A DNA stretch of 13,859 nucleotides. It comes from CAYRSS01 sp964426945. GTDB lineage: Bacteria; Planctomycetota; Phycisphaerae; UBA1845. The DNA lies in contig CAYRSS010000082.1 of the NCBI GenBank assembly GCA_964426945.1, forward strand, positions 1-13,859, in the 5' to 3' direction. The notes below the pieces were generated by a model that saw only the letters and a program-made list of their open reading frames with translations, ran no database searches and was not told where the DNA came from. Position numbers and translations under genes: made by a program. Positions within the stretch are counted from its first letter, which is position 1, and each line of letters starts with the position of its first letter. Below are positions 12,981 through 13,859 of the stretch, one piece after another.

Positions 12981-13859
12981 CAACGCTCCGAGGTCCACCT
13001 TCGCAAGGACAATCCGCCCCTTGCGCTCAAAGTCGAGCGTCGAGGCCAGCGCGTTATTGCCAGCTTCAATCGCGGGCGAACTGGAGTCGAGGTGGTAATC
13101 GCCGCCGAGAAAAGCGCCTCCGTCGACGAAATCCGGATCGACGCCGGCGATCCCTCCGCCACTGACAGCACCGTGGATGATGGAATCGGAGACCATCACG
13201 TCTCCCACGCCGGAACCTGCCAGTTGATCGTCGTAGAACGGCCAGCCGGTATCCCCCGAGCCCACGCCCGAATTGCCCCAGAGGATCATGTTGCCGATGA
13301 CGGCGATAGCACCGTCAACATTGCACACGCCTGCGCCGCCTTCATGCTCCGTCACCAGATTGTAAGCGATGGTCACGTTCTGCATCGCGACGGCCCCGCC
13401 GTTCAGATTGACCACGCCGCCGCCACAGAGATCACTGACGTTATAGTCGAGCAGCGAGTCGGCAACGAGGAGCGTGCCACCGTTTGCTACGGCACCGCCT
13501 GACGTCGATTCAGGATACGGCGCTTCGGTCGGCGTTCCCCAGCCGTTGCCGGTGAATCGCGTACGCCGGACCTCCGCAAAGCCCGCGTTGGCAAGTCCGG
13601 CCCCGTAGGTATCGTGTGGCTCGCATTCCTCGGATTCTTCGAGATCGCACGCAAACCGGTTGCCGACGAAGATGCAATCTTCGAACAGGACGCTGGCATC
13701 TGGATCGCCGCTGCTGCCGGCGGCGTTGAGGATAATCAACTCGAGTGCGCCGGCGATGTCCTCCTCAGGATCCTGCGACAGGAACACCGTTCCATCCGTT
13801 TCATCGGCTAGCAGTCCGTTGAAAAAGTCCTTGACGCGCCTGGTACAATGCTCGCGTTC
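12978..13859 (-). CDS. Right-handed beta-helix (choice-of-anchor Q type) surface protein, 5' part, start off-window
   Basis: The frame is open to the window edge, so the N-terminus is missing; 293 codons are visible before TAG. The sequence has the repeating pattern of a pectate-lyase-like right-handed beta-helix: VLFEDCIFVGNRF, RRTRFTGNGW, SGGAVANGGTLLVADSLLDY, GGGVVNLNGGAVAMQNVTIA and GVCNVDGAIAVIGNMILWGN. The end is typical of choice-of-anchor Q domains: VDPDFVDGG, then GDYHLDSSSPAIEAGNNA and finally RIVLAKVDLGAL. In that family the last strand normally reads like DIGAYE, so the stop falls exactly on the expected final Glu. The protein is inferred to be exported, with calcium-binding dockerin loops encoded just past the stop. 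A GTG at 13787 is an internal codon, not the likely start. Confidence 0.75.
   Translation of the reverse strand, partial: EREHCTRRVKDFFNGLLADETDGTVFLSQDPEEDIAGALELIILNAAGSSGDPDASVLFEDCIFVGNRFACDLEESEECEPHDTYGAGLANAGFAEVRRTRFTGNGWGTPTEAPYPESTSGGAVANGGTLLVADSLLDYNVSDLCGGGVVNLNGGAVAMQNVTIAYNLVTEHEGGAGVCNVDGAIAVIGNMILWGNSGVGSGDTGWPFYDDQLAGSGVGDVMVSDSIIHGAVSGGGIAGVDPDFVDGGAFLGGDYHLDSSSPAIEAGNNALASTLDFERKGRIVLAKVDLGAL

Larger units (their letters stand above)
12042..13859 (-). pseudogene. Composite view: one beta-helix/dockerin surface-protein gene interrupted by TAG
   Basis: The two minus-strand reading frames described for 12978-13859 and 12042-12977 are in the same phase and are separated by a single TAG codon with no gap. 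Joined, they give 606 visible codons: beta-helix, Cys-rich linker, two dockerin loops and a C-terminal beta module. This order is sensible for a planctomycete secreted protein. A single T-to-G change (GAG for TAG) would restore both the frame and the expected Glu. A recent nonsense mutation, a sequencing error or stop readthrough would each explain it. Confidence 0.65.

Noticed and set aside
12549..13502. Plus-strand open frames opposite the beta-helix/dockerin gene
   Set aside because: The minus-strand translation has clear dockerin and beta-helix repeats; the plus-strand frames do not resemble any protein.
7..13859. CRISPR array, IS element, integrase or defence system
   Set aside because: No regularly spaced direct repeats, transposase/integrase motifs, target duplications or defence-type domains were found in any reading of the window.

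Overview
The window is GC-rich and tightly coded, and it reads like a chromosomal segment of a planctomycete, probably a Phycisphaerae-type lineage. The clues are a large secreted beta-helix protein with tandem dockerin-type calcium loops and a Cys-rich linker, a REP-like extragenic hairpin whose reverse strand reads TGFQPV, an orphan GspE/PilB ATPase, and a mixture of Shine-Dalgarno (SD) genes and genes without SD. The lineage is an inference from these features, not a database match.

Layout, left to right. Positions 1-55 hold the last 17 codons of a plus-strand gene that lies mostly outside. Next come a type II secretion/type IV pilus assembly ATPase (226-1902, +), a small MTH1187/YqgV-type thiamine-binding-fold protein (2005-2301, -) and a membrane-bound hybrid sensor histidine kinase (2398-4734, -). 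A 387-bp divergent regulatory region separates the kinase from a secreted arylsulfotransferase-like beta-propeller protein (5122-6471, +). Holo-ACP synthase follows (6514-6897, -), then a SIMPL-domain periplasmic protein (7103-7849, +), a PcrA/UvrD-type helicase (7926-10085, +), a mannose-1-phosphate guanylyltransferase (10137-11207, +) and the RuvX/YqgF nuclease (11228-11650, +). A 391-bp hairpin-rich intergenic region comes next. The right end (12042 to beyond 13859, -) is a large secreted beta-helix/dockerin gene cut in two by one in-frame TAG.

Most central genes are housekeeping: phosphopantetheinylation (AcpS), DNA repair helicase (PcrA), sugar-nucleotide supply (GDP-mannose) and RuvX. 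The last three probably form one transcription unit (gaps of 51 and 20 bp). The kinase and the arylsulfotransferase-like gene are divergent and share an intergenic region. The latter has a good sigma70-like promoter with a perfect 7-bp inverted repeat lying across the -10 and start site.

The most notable points are these. (1) The right-hand gene carries TAG exactly where the last Glu of a choice-of-anchor Q (DIGAYE-like) repeat unit is expected, and the frame stays open for 311 further codons with dockerin repeats. (2) The last 55 bp of that gene are repeated in inverted orientation, with one synonymous mismatch, at the start of the window, so two related surface-protein genes flank the housekeeping block head-on. 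(3) The 11651-12041 gap holds several strong hairpins and five copies of the octamer GGCCGACC. I found no clear evidence for a defence system, mobile element, CRISPR array, tRNA or rRNA.
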